A stretch of DNA of 64,000 bases from Rothia mucilaginosa (GTDB lineage Bacteria; Actinomycetota; Actinomycetes; Actinomycetales; Micrococcaceae): positions 1-64,000 of the forward strand of contig NZ_CP079822.1 in NCBI RefSeq assembly GCF_019334805.1, written 5' to 3'. Of the stretch, positions 1 to 10,013 are shown piece after piece. The stretch's first letter is position 1, and each line of letters starts with the position of its first letter. A model generated the notes under the pieces. The model ran no database searches, was not told the origin of the DNA, and was given only the letters and a program-made list of their open reading frames with translations. The position numbers were made by a program, and so were the translations under genes.

Positions 1-1429
1 TGTGGAGCGGGGTGTTCGCCCGGTCGCTTCGAGCCCCCTTGCGCGTATTGCTGCGGCTACGCAGCGTGCGCGAGGGGGCGCTTCGCCGCGCCCGGAACCC
101 GGCGCAGAACCCGGTGTATCTACTGCGGCTGAGCGGAGTGTTGAGACTGCGGGCGCTGAGGCTGTTGAGGTTGCTGGCGCTGGGGTTCGTGAGACTGTTG
201 CGCGTGAGGATTCTTCCCGCCCGGCTTCTCGCGTGCCCACCCCGCTGACCTGATGCGTTCTGGCGCCCGCTCCCTGCCCGCCGCCGCTGCGGCGAACACG
301 CAGGGTGTGCGCCTGTACGCCTCCTCGGTGTCTGAGGACGCCGACCCGGCGCTCGGTCTGGACGAGACCTGCGCCTGAAGCTGCTCAGCGCCCTGCAGGG
401 CATGGGCACCGCCGAAGAGGAATCCGGCAAGGAGCCGCGACGGCGGAAGCACCCAAGCCGACTGCACCCAAGCCTACACCCGCCAAGCCCGCAGCTCCAA
501 AACCGGTCGCGCCGTCGGTAGTCGCTACGCCGAAGCCTGCCGCGCCCAAGCCGGCACCTCCGAAACAGGCTCAGCCTGCGGCGGGGGAGAGCGCTTCTGC
601 TCCCGTGCAGGAGGCTGAACCGCAGTCTCCGGAACCTCAGCCGCCCGCAGCCCCCGTAGCTATGCCCGCTGAACACGCCAAGCCGGTTCGTCCGACCCCG
701 GCGCTGTTCGGTAAGGTTCAGGTTGCCGCGCCCGCAGAGGCATGCATGCCGGAAGAACCCGTTGCGCTGGAAGAACTGGCGCGCCGGAAGAAACCCCCGC
801 AGAGGCACTCGCAGAAGACGAGTCCGCCTGCGGTGCTCGCATCCACCCGCAGCAGGTGCGTGAAATGCACGAGAACTTCGCGGAACGCTCCCGCCCATTG
901 TGCTCATCGGCCCCATGGCGGCAGGTAAGACCTACATTGGTACGCACCTGGCGCGTTTCTACGGCTACGAGTTCCTCGACGCACCATTGTGGAACGCTAC
1001 GGCGAAGTCTCCGAGATCTTCGAGATTTTTGGTGAGGCACACTTCCGCGAGCTCGAACGCAAAACCATTGAAGAGGTCCTCACCTCGCCCGTGTACCGCA
1101 ACACGGTGTTCTCCCTGGGCGCGCCCATGACCGATTCGGTGGCGGAGCTGCTCAGGCGAATGCGTGGTGTACATCCTCGTTGATGCTGACACCGTCACCC
1201 CGCGCATTACCGGCAACAAGACCCGCCGCCTGTTGCAACCGAACCCGGTTGAGCCGGTGGACCGAAATTTTTGAGCGCCGCCGCAGCCGATACGAAGAGC
1301 TGGCGCACTTCACCTGGATGCACGAGGCGGCCGCCCCATCACCGAGATGACGCCGAGATCCAGGCGTACGTGACCGCAACCCGTGCCTCCCGTGCGCAGC
1401 GCCCCCAAAGCATAACCCCTCACCTGTGA
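1..1429 (+). pseudogene. aroK: Shikimate kinase with long N-terminal extension, frame-disrupted and 5' truncated
   Basis: Shikimate kinase phosphorylates shikimate in the chorismate pathway. The kinase part begins near 893: the P-loop GPMAAGKTYIGTHLARFYGY is read from about 900, then EVSEIFEIFGEAHFRELE in another frame from about 990, then VYILVDADTVTPRI and ERRRSRYEELAHFT in further frames. The tail ends at the TGA at 1427-1429. Upstream, pieces in alternating frames join into an Ala/Pro/Glu-rich segment (PKPTAPKPTPAKPAAPKP near 460-520), so the kinase seems to sit at the end of a longer protein that enters from before base 1. At least eight frame changes are needed. All conserved blocks survive, so I infer sequence error rather than a dead gene. 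aroB follows within 10 bases. Identity of the kinase part is firm; the extension is unexplained. Confidence 0.75.
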
Positions 1430-1437
1430 AAGGACAC

Positions 1438-2556
<1,119 letters not shown>

Positions 2557-2634
2557 GTGACGGGTCCCGTACATTTACCGGATGCACCCGCCACGCGGCT
2601 GCCAGCATATGCACACCAGCATGCGGCAGCGGGC

Positions 2635-2663
2635 GGGGTGCCACAGAAAAACTGTGGCGCCCC
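2635..2663 (+). terminator. Hairpin after aroB
   Basis: GGGGTGCCACAG and CTGTGGCGCCCC form a 12-bp stem with one mismatch around an AAAAA loop. No T-run follows, so this may be a weak terminator or simply a structured spacer between aroB and efp. Confidence 0.4.
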
Positions 2664-2781
2664 TGCTAGGCAAATTCGTGCGCATCCTGTAGAATGTACG
2701 GGACATATTTTGCTCATTGAAAACTTAGCGCCGCGCCGGGTACCACTACGGCGTGAGCGTCGATGACACGAAGGAGAGCCC

Positions 2782-3345
2782 ATGGCATCCACCACCGATA
2801 TTAAGAACGGCGCCCGTCCTGAAGATTGACGGCAACCTCTGGTCCGTCGTAGAGTTCCAGCACGTTAAGGCCCGGTAAGGGCGGCGCATTCGTCCGCACC
2901 AAGCTGCGCAACGTTACCTCCGGCAAGGTCGTCGACCGCACCTTCAACGCTGGCGCTAAGATCGAAACCGCAACCGTTGACCGCTCCGACTACCAGTACC
3001 TGTACCAGGACGGCGACGACTACGTCTTCATGGACATGAAGACCTACGACCAGATCAACGTTCCCGCAACCGTTGTCGGCGACGCAGCAAACTACATGCT
3101 CGAGTCCCAGACCGCAACCATCGCAATGCACGAGGGCAACCCCCTGTACATTGAGCTGCCCGCATCCGTGGTCTCGAAATCACCTACACCGAGCCCGGCC
3201 TGCAGGGTGACCGCTCCACCGGCGGCACCAAGCCCGCAACCGTTGAGACCGGCTACGAGATCCAGGTTCCCTGTTCCTGGAGACCGGTACCAAGGTCAAG
3301 GTTGACACCCGCACCGGTGAGTACCTCGGTCGCGTGAACGACTAA
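2782..3345 (+). pseudogene. efp: Translation elongation factor P, frame-disrupted
   Basis: EF-P relieves ribosome stalling at proline runs. The start is ATG 2782 after AAGGAG. After MASTTDIKNGA an extra C (near 2811) shifts the frame, and a second insertion lies near 2872. The long central part [20 protein letters not shown] through [20 protein letters not shown] is intact. Two deletions (near 3172 and 3270) shift the C-terminal part, which ends with [13 protein letters not shown] at the TAA 3343-3345. With four single-base corrections the protein is a normal 187-residue EF-P. Every event lies in a short C or G run, typical of sequencing error. The stop overlaps the nusB start (TAATG). Confidence 0.85.
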
Positions 3346-3755
3346 TGAATTCGCGTACGAAAGCCCGATTGCGCGCCCTCGAAGTGCTCTTCGAGGCGGA
3401 TCAGCGCAACGAAGATTATATTGAGGTACTCCGCCGCCGCCGACTGTACACGGTAGCGCAGATTTCTGCATACTCTGAGGAAATCATTCGTGGCGTCCGC
3501 GACCACGACGAAGAAATCCGCGAGTTTGTGAGACTTACGCCCCGTGACTGGTCCTTCGAGCGTATGCCCGCCGTGGACCGTGCCGTGCTGCGTATTGGCA
3601 CTTGGGAGCTTCTGTACAATGACGAAGTTCCGGATGCTGTCGCAATTTCTGAGGCTGTCGGTCTGGCGCGTGTGCTGTCCACGAATGAATCTCCGAAGTT
3701 CGTGAACGGTCTGCTGGATAAGCTCCGTCAGGTGAAGCCGACCCTGCTCGCGTAA
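3345..3755 (+). CDS. nusB: Transcription antitermination factor NusB
   Basis: NusB binds boxA RNA with NusE (S10) and supports rRNA antitermination. The 136-residue protein carries the family hallmarks: N-terminal TKARLRALEVLFEADQR, central DWSFERMPAVDRAVLRIGTW, and EAVGLARVLSTNESPKFVNG near the C-terminus. ATG 3345 overlaps the efp stop, so the two genes are translationally coupled. This is the first gene in the window with an undisturbed frame. A strong terminator follows. Confidence 0.95.
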   Translation: MNSRTKARLRALEVLFEADQRNEDYIEVLRRRRLYTVAQISAYSEEIIRGVRDHDEEIREFVRLTPRDWSFERMPAVDRAVLRIGTWELLYNDEVPDAVAISEAVGLARVLSTNESPKFVNGLLDKLRQVKPTLLA

Positions 3756-3837
3756 GACGTCCCGCCGCGACATGCCCGCCACCTATGGCTGGTTGGTTTG
3801 CCGCCGTTGAGGATGCACCCGCAGGGGAGCGTACGTG

Positions 3838-3884
3838 AACCCCCCGCCGTACTGTAGTTCGCTACAGGACGGCGGGGGTTTCTG
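3838..3884 (+). terminator. Rho-independent terminator after nusB
   Basis: AACCCCCCGCCGT and ACGGCGGGGGTT flank an inner CTGTAG/CTACAG stem, and the right arm runs into TTTCTGT. This ends the aroK-aroB-efp-nusB group. Confidence 0.8.
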
Positions 3885-4028
3885 TGTCTACGCTGCGTTT
3901 GGCTGGCGCAGTTCTGCGTGGGGTTCCGGATTTGGTGCGGATGCGCTTGCTGGGTTCGGCGGTATTCGAGGCTTTGCCGGAGCCCGTGGATAGGGGCTGG
4001 TGGTAACAGGCGAGGCTTCACCGGACAA

Positions 4029-4091
4029 CGCGGGCGGGGGAGTGCCCCCTCTGCGGCGCTGAGCGCCTCGAGGACGGAGCCCCCGCCCGCG
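4029..4091. repeat. Perfect 12-bp inverted repeat enclosing a smaller hairpin
   Basis: CGCGGGCGGGGG (4029-4040) and CCCCCGCCCGCG (4080-4091) are perfect reverse complements, with GGCGC-TGA-GCGCC between them. It would fold into a two-level stem. No T-run follows. Confidence 0.6.
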
Positions 4092-4170
4092 TGCCCGGTA
4101 TGCGCCTCGTGCAGTATCAGCTATTCGCTTTGAGCGGATGCGGTCGCCCCGCGTGCCCGGTATGCGCCTC
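4086..4170. repeat. Two 23-bp direct repeats
   Basis: The block CCCGCGTGCCCGGTATGCGC plus CTC occurs at 4086-4108 and again at 4148-4170. A diverged relative (CGATATGCGCCTCCA) lies near 5136-5150, just before the second lipoprotein copy, so the element may be part of the duplicated unit. Confidence 0.6.
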
Positions 4171-4370
4171 TATGCATACCTCAGATATGCCCTTGTCTGC
4201 ACCGATATGAACGGAACATTGCCAAGTGGACAAATAGTGAGCCGGGGTGTGTGCTCTGTGGATATATGTTAGGGTAATGGCATCAACCGATAACATTCCG
4301 CTGAATTCCACACGTTGTTGCGTGGATAATTCTGCGGTTTACACAACCACACACCAGAAAAGAACCAACA

Positions 4371-5070
4371 ATGATGTTCAACCGTACTTCTATTGCCGCG
4401 CTCTCTGCGGCGATGATGCTCACCCTGTCGCTGTTCCGGCGGCGCGCAGGTCAACGCAGAATCGAGCGCTTCCACTTCCGCGAGCACTGAATCCGCAAGC
4501 GCCGAAGCTTCCGCAACCCCCACTCCTTCACCTACCCCGACCGGCCCGTCTGGCTCCGAGATTGTACTGGTTCGCCCGAGCGTGGACACCAATAATGATT
4601 CGAAGGAAGCTGAAAACGCGGCGCTTGTCGCAGCGTACGCCGTATTGGACCAGCATCTACGTGTTAAGAACGCATGGGTGCATGGAGATCTGGAGCATAC
4701 CAGCGATGAGGAACTATTGCAGTATGTAGATAAGCGCATTCTTGAAAGCGTTAAAAAGCAGGTAGAGTCTATGCGTAAGCTCGCTGTATCCGCTCCTGTG
4801 GAAGGCGATATTGTTTTCCGTGATGTTCGCTTTCCCTCTATCTACAGTTTGGAGCACTCTGACGGTTCTAAGCCGTCGCAGCCTAACGCTGGTATAGCCA
4901 TCACCTACTGTGAAGATACCAGCAATATTCGTATGTCTGACGGGCGTAGGCTGAACGCCAGCCAAACACGGAGGATTTTTATCGTTCGACGTGATGACGG
5001 GGCATATGTTCTCGGCAGTACCGATATTGAGCATGAAGGTTGTGACTATGAGGTAGACGAGGTTGTCTAA
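4371..5070 (+). pseudogene. Secreted lipoprotein, tandem copy 1, frameshifted in the lipobox
   Basis: I do not recognise the family. Read from ATG 4371, MMFNRTSIAALSAAMMLTLS is a lipoprotein signal peptide almost identical to that of the copy at 5212. Aligned with that copy, two bases are missing near 4428-4432, where the lipobox cysteine should be. From there a second frame runs on to 5070. It begins with a Ser/Ala/Glu/Pro-rich linker (ATPTPSPTPTG) and continues as a folded domain with NAWVHGDLEHTSDEELLQYV, ITYCED and a late cysteine (HEGCDYEVDEVV). The two domain cysteines recur in copy 2 and may form a disulphide. It is either a sequence error or a recently broken duplicate. Confidence 0.6.
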
Positions 5071-5211
5071 CCTCCGCCCTTAATCTAATGGGACGCATAT
5101 CGGGCACACGGGGAGGCTACCCCGCCTGTGTTGCTCGATATGCGCCTCCAGCAGTCACCGTTTCATAGCCGTCTTTTGGCGGCACAACCACACACCAGAA
5201 AAGAACCAACA

Positions 5212-5906
5212 ATGATGTTTAACCGTAGTTCTATTGCCGCGCTCTCGGCGGCAATGATGCTCACCCTGTCCGCATGTTCTGGCGGCTCGCAGGTCAACGC
5301 AGAATCGAGCGCATCCACTTCCGCGAGCGCTGAATCGGCAAGCGCCGAAGCTTCCGCAACCCCCACTCCTTCACCTACCCCGACCGGTTCTGAGGTTGTC
5401 GAAATCCGTGCCGCCGTTGACACCACCGTTGACTCAGAAGAAGCACGAAAAGCTGCAGGAGAAGCTGCTAAGCAAGTGCTGGAACAGGACGTGCGCCTTC
5501 GGAATGCCTGGATGCAGGGGAACCTGGAACATACCAGTGAAAAGGATCTCGCTAAGTATATGGAACCGAAGGGCGTTAAAAGCACCCTGGATGGTTTTGC
5601 GGACTTACGTGAAACACTTCAGGAAGGGCCGTTCAGTGGGCAGATTGAAATCCGCGATGTAGAAGTAGTCGAAGTATCTGCCTCAACGGACCAAACGGGC
5701 AGAGCACCCCTAACGCCGTTGTTCGTGTGCAGTATTGCGAAGACTGGGGAAGCCTTCGCTGGCCAACCGGCGAACCTATTGTTCTTGATGATTCTCTCGC
5801 AACAGAGGAAATGCGCGAGAACATTATGATTCGTCGACCTGACGGTGTGTTTGTGATTCAGAGTGGCCGCAAAGTTCAGGGTGACTGCAAGCCCTCGCAG
5901 CACTAA
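5212..5906 (+). pseudogene. Secreted lipoprotein, tandem copy 2, frame-disrupted near the C-terminus
   Basis: ATG 5212 opens MMFNRSSIAALSAAMMLTLS followed by ACSGG, a good signal peptide with lipobox LSAC, then a Ser/Ala/Thr/Pro linker and NAWMQGNLEHTSEKDLAKYM, matching copy 1. The open frame runs to 5829, but its last 45 residues do not match copy 1. From about 5665-5690 the matching sequence is in the next frame: VRVQYCED, then NIMIRRPDGVFVIQSG, ending QGDCKPSQH at 5906. So one base is probably missing or added there. About 35 bases upstream of the ATG (ACAACCACACACCAGAAAAG) are shared with copy 1, so the duplication included the translation start region. Function unknown; a membrane-anchored extracellular domain is inferred. 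Confidence 0.6.
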
Positions 5907-5918
5907 CGCTTTCAGAAA

Positions 5919-5977
5919 TGGGAAGGTACTTGAAGTACATCTGAGTGTGCTTCAACTACCTTCCCACTTCTATTTTT
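5919..5977 (+). terminator. Terminator after the lipoprotein pair
   Basis: TGGGAAGGTACTTGAAG and CTTCAACTACCTTCCCA pair with one mismatch, and CTTCTATTTTT follows. It isolates the pyr operon from upstream transcription. Confidence 0.75.
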
Positions 5978-6114
5978 GGCCTCATGCTATAGACGTGCTT
6001 CTTCAATAGGTGCTTCTGATATCCCCGCAGCCCCTCACCGTGAGCGGTCTCTCGCCGAACCTGAACGTAGCCTGTGAACTGTGGTACCCTACTAGAAGCA
6101 CAAAACCTTTAAAT

Positions 6115-6147
6115 CCGTCCCGTGAGGCGGGGAAGGAGACGGCTATG
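6115..6147 (+). promoter_or_regulatory. PyrR-binding leader hairpin overlapping the pyrR ribosome site
   Basis: CCGTC (6115-6119) pairs with GACGG (6138-6142), and an inner CCC/GGG encloses the loop GTGAGGCGG. The sequence GTGAGGCGGGGAAGG resembles the known PyrR-binding loop. The Shine-Dalgarno AAGGAG (6133-6138) lies within the 3' side of the stem, and ATG 6145 follows. Protein-bound hairpin would hide the ribosome site, which is translational repression as described for mycobacterial pyr operons. Pairing is seen; regulation is inferred from that precedent. Confidence 0.75.
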
Positions 6148-6813
6148 CCTGGGTCAACTGTACCCACATCCGGCGCGAATCAGGGGCGAAATGTAACCGC
6201 AGCCCCCCATTCGGCAACCCCTCAAAGCACCTCCGAGGACGCGACCACCGTCGGCCGCACCATCCTCAGCGAGGACGAAATCCGCCGCGCCCTCACCCGC
6301 ATCGCCTATGAAATTATTGAAACCAATAAAGGCGTAGAAAACCTCGTACTCATCGGCATCCGCTCCCGCGGCGTGCCCCTCGCCGTACGACTCGCAGCCC
6401 GCATCCAAGCCATCGAGCCGAACTTCAACGCAGAAACACGAATCGGTGCCCTGGACATCACCGCCTACCGCGACGACCAGCGAACCGGCGGCGCCACCTC
6501 CCCAGAAACCGCAGGGGAAAGCATCATGCCCACCATCGGCATTGAAGGCAAAACCGTAGTCCTCGTTGACGACGTCCTCTACTCCGGCCGCACCGTACGC
6601 GCCGCCCTCGACGCACTCAACGCCCACGGACGACCCGCCCTCGTACGCCTGGCAGTCCTCGTAGACCGCGGACACCGGCAACTACCCATCCGCGCCGACC
6701 ATGTGGGCAAAAACCTGCCCACCAGCGCTAGCGAAACCGTGCGCGTCGTACTGACTGAAACCGACAACGCAACAGACCGAGTTGACATTATCCAGCTGGG
6801 AGGGCTCTCATGA
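6145..6813 (+). CDS. pyrR: PyrR bifunctional regulator / uracil phosphoribosyltransferase
   Basis: PyrR senses UMP/UTP and represses pyr mRNA, and it also has uracil phosphoribosyltransferase activity. The 222 residues include [32 protein letters not shown], and the PRPP-binding loop [13 protein letters not shown] at about 138-150. The first 35 residues are a polar, low-complexity extension not found in shorter PyrR proteins. ATG 6145 is chosen because AAGGAG lies seven bases upstream. An in-frame GTG at 6010 would place the leader hairpin inside the coding region. The stop overlaps the pyrB start by four bases (ATGA). Confidence 0.95.
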   Translation: MPGSTVPTSGANQGRNVTAAPHSATPQSTSEDATTVGRTILSEDEIRRALTRIAYEIIETNKGVENLVLIGIRSRGVPLAVRLAARIQAIEPNFNAETRIGALDITAYRDDQRTGGATSPETAGESIMPTIGIEGKTVVLVDDVLYSGRTVRAALDALNAHGRPALVRLAVLVDRGHRQLPIRADHVGKNLPTSASETVRVVLTETDNATDRVDIIQLGGLS

Positions 6814-7811
6814 AGCATCTGCTCGACACCCGCGAACTAACCCGCGAAGAAGCCATCGAAATCCTTGACGTCGCCGACTACATGGCGCAGGTCAAAGCCG
6901 AAAACCGCACCCTCAACGTGCTCAACGGCAAGACCGTCGTCAACCTCTTCTTCGAGGACTCCACCCGAACCCGCCTCTCCTTCGAAGCCGCAGAGAAGCG
7001 CCTGGGCGCCGCCGTCACCAACTTCTCCGCTTCTGGCTCCTCCCTGTCTAAGGGCGAGTCGCTCAAGGACACCGCGCAGACCCTCAAGGCGATTGCCGCG
7101 GATGCGTTCGTGATTCGCCACTCGGCATCCGGCGCACCGCAGCGCCTCGCCGAGGCAGGCTGGACCGACATCCCCGTACTCAACGCGGGTGACGGCACCC
7201 ACGCGCACCCCACCCAGGCACTGCTCGACGCCGTGTCCCTGCGCCAGTACAAGGCAGAACGCGACGGCCTCGACAGCCCCCGCGGCACCGACCTGTCCGG
7301 CATGCGCGTGCTCATCGTCGGCGACATCCTGCACTCGCGCGTGGCACGCTCCAACCTCTGGCTGCTGACCACCCTCGGTGCGCAGGTCGTCTTCGTCGCG
7401 CCGCCGACCCTGCTGCCGCTGAACACCGCCTCCTGGGTTGAAGAAGCAGGCGTAGAAATCTTCCACGACTTCGACGAAGCCATCGCCACCAACCCGGACG
7501 CCGTCATGCTGCTGCGCATCCAGAAGGAACGCATGAACGCCGCGTACTTCCCCTCCGCAGAGGAGTACACCGAGCTGTGGGGCCTGACCGCCGAACGCTT
7601 CGCAACCCTGCAGGCGCAGCCGCAGCCGGTCGCAATCCTGCACCCGGGCCCCATGAACCGCGGCCTGGAAATCTGCACCGAAGCCGCCGACGCCACCAAC
7701 TCCTGGGTCTTGCGCCAGGTCAGCAACGGCGTGGCGCTGCGCATGGCGGTGCTCTACCTGCTTCTGACCGACGGCTCCAGCGCCAAGCTCTACGCCGGCG
7801 ACGAATCCTAA
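6810..7811 (+). CDS. pyrB: Aspartate carbamoyltransferase catalytic subunit
   Basis: PyrB joins carbamoyl phosphate and aspartate, the second step of UMP synthesis. The 333-residue protein has the carbamoyl-phosphate site [13 protein letters not shown] near residue 50, the SKGESLKDT loop, and [14 protein letters not shown]. No pyrI regulatory gene is near, as usual in Actinobacteria. A 4-base overlap with pyrR indicates coupled translation. The residues after the usual C-terminus ([14 protein letters not shown]) are a short polar tail. Confidence 0.97.
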   Translation: MKHLLDTRELTREEAIEILDVADYMAQVKAENRTLNVLNGKTVVNLFFEDSTRTRLSFEAAEKRLGAAVTNFSASGSSLSKGESLKDTAQTLKAIAADAFVIRHSASGAPQRLAEAGWTDIPVLNAGDGTHAHPTQALLDAVSLRQYKAERDGLDSPRGTDLSGMRVLIVGDILHSRVARSNLWLLTTLGAQVVFVAPPTLLPLNTASWVEEAGVEIFHDFDEAIATNPDAVMLLRIQKERMNAAYFPSAEEYTELWGLTAERFATLQAQPQPVAILHPGPMNRGLEICTEAADATNSWVLRQVSNGVALRMAVLYLLLTDGSSAKLYAGDES

Positions 7812-7841
7812 ACGACCTTCCTAACGAGAGGAACCAACACC

Positions 7842-9143
7842 ATGAGCAAGTACCTGATTAAGGGCGCAAGCCTCTACGGCGAAAAGGTCGCCGACATCCT
7901 CATCGAGGACGGCGTGATTAGCCGCATCGCAGAGAACATTGACGCCGCAGATGCACAGGTCGTCGAGGCGGCAGGCCAGGTGGCGCTACCCGGCCTGGTC
8001 GACATCCACACCCACCTGCGTCAGCCCGGCTACGAGGCATCCGAAACCGTCGAGACCGGCACCCGCGCAGCAGCCCTGGGCGGCTACACCGCAGTGTTCG
8101 CCATGGCAAACTCCATGCCCGTGGCAGACACCGCCGCAGTCGTTGAGCAGGTTGACCGCCTCGGCAAGGAATCCGCATGGTGCCGCGTGCAGCCCATCGG
8201 CGCAGTGACCGTGGGTCTGAAGGGTGAGCGCCTCTCCGACATTGGCGGCATGGCGAACTCCACCGCGAACGTGCGCGTGTTCTCTGACGACGGCATGTGC
8301 GTGTACGACCCCGCCGTGATGCGTCGCGCCCTCGAATACGTCAAGACCTTCGACGGCGTTATTGCGCAGCACGCGCAGGAGCCGCGCCTGACCGAAGGCG
8401 CCCAGATGAACGAAGGTAAGGTGTCCGCTGATCTGGGTCTGACCGGTTGGCCCGCCGTCGCTGAAGAGGCAATCATTGCCCGCGACGTGCTGCTGGCTGA
8501 GCACCTGGACTCCAAGCTGCACATCTGCCACCTGTCCACCAAGGGCTCCATTGAGGTTGTGCGCTGGGCTAAGTCCCGCGGCGTGAAGGTGACCGCGGAG
8601 GCAACCCCGCACCACCTGCTGCTCACCGACGAGACCGCACGCACCTACGACCCGGTGTTCAAGGTGAACCCGCCGCTGCGCACCGAAGAGGACGTCATGG
8701 CGCTGCGTCAGGCAGTTGCTGACGGCATCATCGACGTGATTGGTACCGACCACGCACCGCACCCGGCAGAGACCAAGGAATGCGAATGGGCATGCGCTGC
8801 CAACGGTATGACCGGCCTGGAGCAGGCACTGTCCATCATCCAGATGACCCTGGTTGACACCGGCATGATTACCTGGCGCGATGTGGCACGTATCCTCTCC
8901 GAGGAGCCCGCGAAGATTGGTCGCCTAGACCACGAGCAGGGCCGCCCGCTTGCCGAAGGCGAACCGGCAAACATTGTGCTGGTCGATCCGAAGGCAACCC
9001 GCGTCATCAAGCCGGAGGAGCAGGCAACCAAGGGTAAGAACAACCCCTACCGCGGCATGGAGGTGCCCGGCTCGATCCGTGCAACCTTCTACGCTGGCCA
9101 CCCGACCGTGCTGAACGGCGAGCTGGCAACCCCGCGCCGCTAA
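7842..9143 (+). CDS. pyrC: Dihydroorotase
   Basis: PyrC closes carbamoyl-aspartate to dihydroorotate. The 433 residues belong to the class I amidohydrolase type: metal ligands in DIHTHLRQPG, a later HICHLSTKGS, and IGTDHAPHPAETKE with its catalytic aspartate. The start is ATG 7842, preceded by GAGAGGA. It lies 30 bases after pyrB in the same operon. Confidence 0.97.
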   Translation: MSKYLIKGASLYGEKVADILIEDGVISRIAENIDAADAQVVEAAGQVALPGLVDIHTHLRQPGYEASETVETGTRAAALGGYTAVFAMANSMPVADTAAVVEQVDRLGKESAWCRVQPIGAVTVGLKGERLSDIGGMANSTANVRVFSDDGMCVYDPAVMRRALEYVKTFDGVIAQHAQEPRLTEGAQMNEGKVSADLGLTGWPAVAEEAIIARDVLLAEHLDSKLHICHLSTKGSIEVVRWAKSRGVKVTAEATPHHLLLTDETARTYDPVFKVNPPLRTEEDVMALRQAVADGIIDVIGTDHAPHPAETKECEWACAANGMTGLEQALSIIQMTLVDTGMITWRDVARILSEEPAKIGRLDHEQGRPLAEGEPANIVLVDPKATRVIKPEEQATKGKNNPYRGMEVPGSIRATFYAGHPTVLNGELATPRR

Positions 9144-9330
9144 CCCGCGAGGCGAACCGCGTTGTGACCGTACGTGGTGATTGCGCCTGGGCGGTGGTAG
9201 GTTCACGCCTGCCACCGCCTCGCCGGGAGGTTCAACCGCGCCGGGAGCACCGCCCCCAACCTCACCAACCCAGACCCACCAACCCGGCCGAGATCATCGA
9301 CCGAGACCCCAACCGAAAGAGAGAACCTTC

Positions 9331-9870
9331 GTGGGAAAGTTCCTGACCGCCGTCATCTGCATCGCCCTGGTCGCCCTGTGCATCTACGGCATGTGGCACG
9401 GATGGCGCTCGCGCCTGGCACGCCAGGCGAACATGTTCGGCTCCCTCAAGGAAGTTCCCGAACGCTACGAGGGCATGACCGCTGACGCCGCTTTCGAGGG
9501 CGAGTACGTCAGCACCACGATTTTCGGTAACTGGCTGGACCGCGTGGGTTTCGATTCGCTCGGCTTCAAGAGCAAGTCCACCCTGCTGATTTACCCGGAC
9601 AGCATCATCTTCACCCGTAACGGCGCGAAGGACCTGTGGATTCCGGCGAAGAAGCTCGCAGTCATCACCACCGACCGCGGTATGGCGGGTAAGGTTGTGG
9701 AGAAGAACGGCCTGGTCGTGATTGGTTGGACCCTCGACGGTCACCGCGTGCAGACCGGCTTCCGCACCCGCTACGCCGAGGACAAGCAGGCGGTACTGCA
9801 GGAGCTGCGCCGCATCGCCCCGAACGCGGTGGATGCGCCCGAGAAGTGGGCGGCAGAACCGGAAGCCTAA
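9331..9870 (+). CDS. Membrane-anchored PH-like domain protein of the pyr operon
   Basis: A small protein of this kind lies between pyrC and carA in many Actinobacteria; its function is unknown. It has 179 residues. One N-terminal membrane segment (FLTAVICIALVALCIYGMW) is followed by a soluble part with alternating strands (LLIYPDSIIFTRNGAKDLWI, then VVIGWTLDGHRVQTGFRTR) like the bacterial PH-like domain assigned to these proteins. GTG 9331 is chosen because it starts just before the membrane segment and AAGAGAG lies upstream. An upstream in-frame extension would add a Pro-rich stretch with no match to the family. Confidence 0.75.
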   Translation: MGKFLTAVICIALVALCIYGMWHGWRSRLARQANMFGSLKEVPERYEGMTADAAFEGEYVSTTIFGNWLDRVGFDSLGFKSKSTLLIYPDSIIFTRNGAKDLWIPAKKLAVITTDRGMAGKVVEKNGLVVIGWTLDGHRVQTGFRTRYAEDKQAVLQELRRIAPNAVDAPEKWAAEPEA

Positions 9871-10013
9871 ACCCCGGACAAACCGCGAAACGTATAGATT
9901 TTGCCCCACGGCAGGCGAACACCCCGCCGAAGGCACCATAGACTACCCCGGAACCTGCACGGTAGAGGCCGTACAGGAAGCGGGGGAGAACACCAGAGAA
10001 AAGGAAGAAGAGC

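Larger units (their letters stand above)
3885..4370. other. Gene-free spacer with palindrome and repeats
   Basis: I find no convincing reading frame here. It holds a branched palindrome (4029-4091) and two 23-bp direct repeats (4086-4108 and 4148-4170), then an AT-richer stretch leading to the first lipoprotein copy. Confidence 0.5.

Noticed and set aside
4086..4170. A CRISPR array
   Set aside because: There are only two perfect copies, a 39-base gap, no further units and no cas genes.
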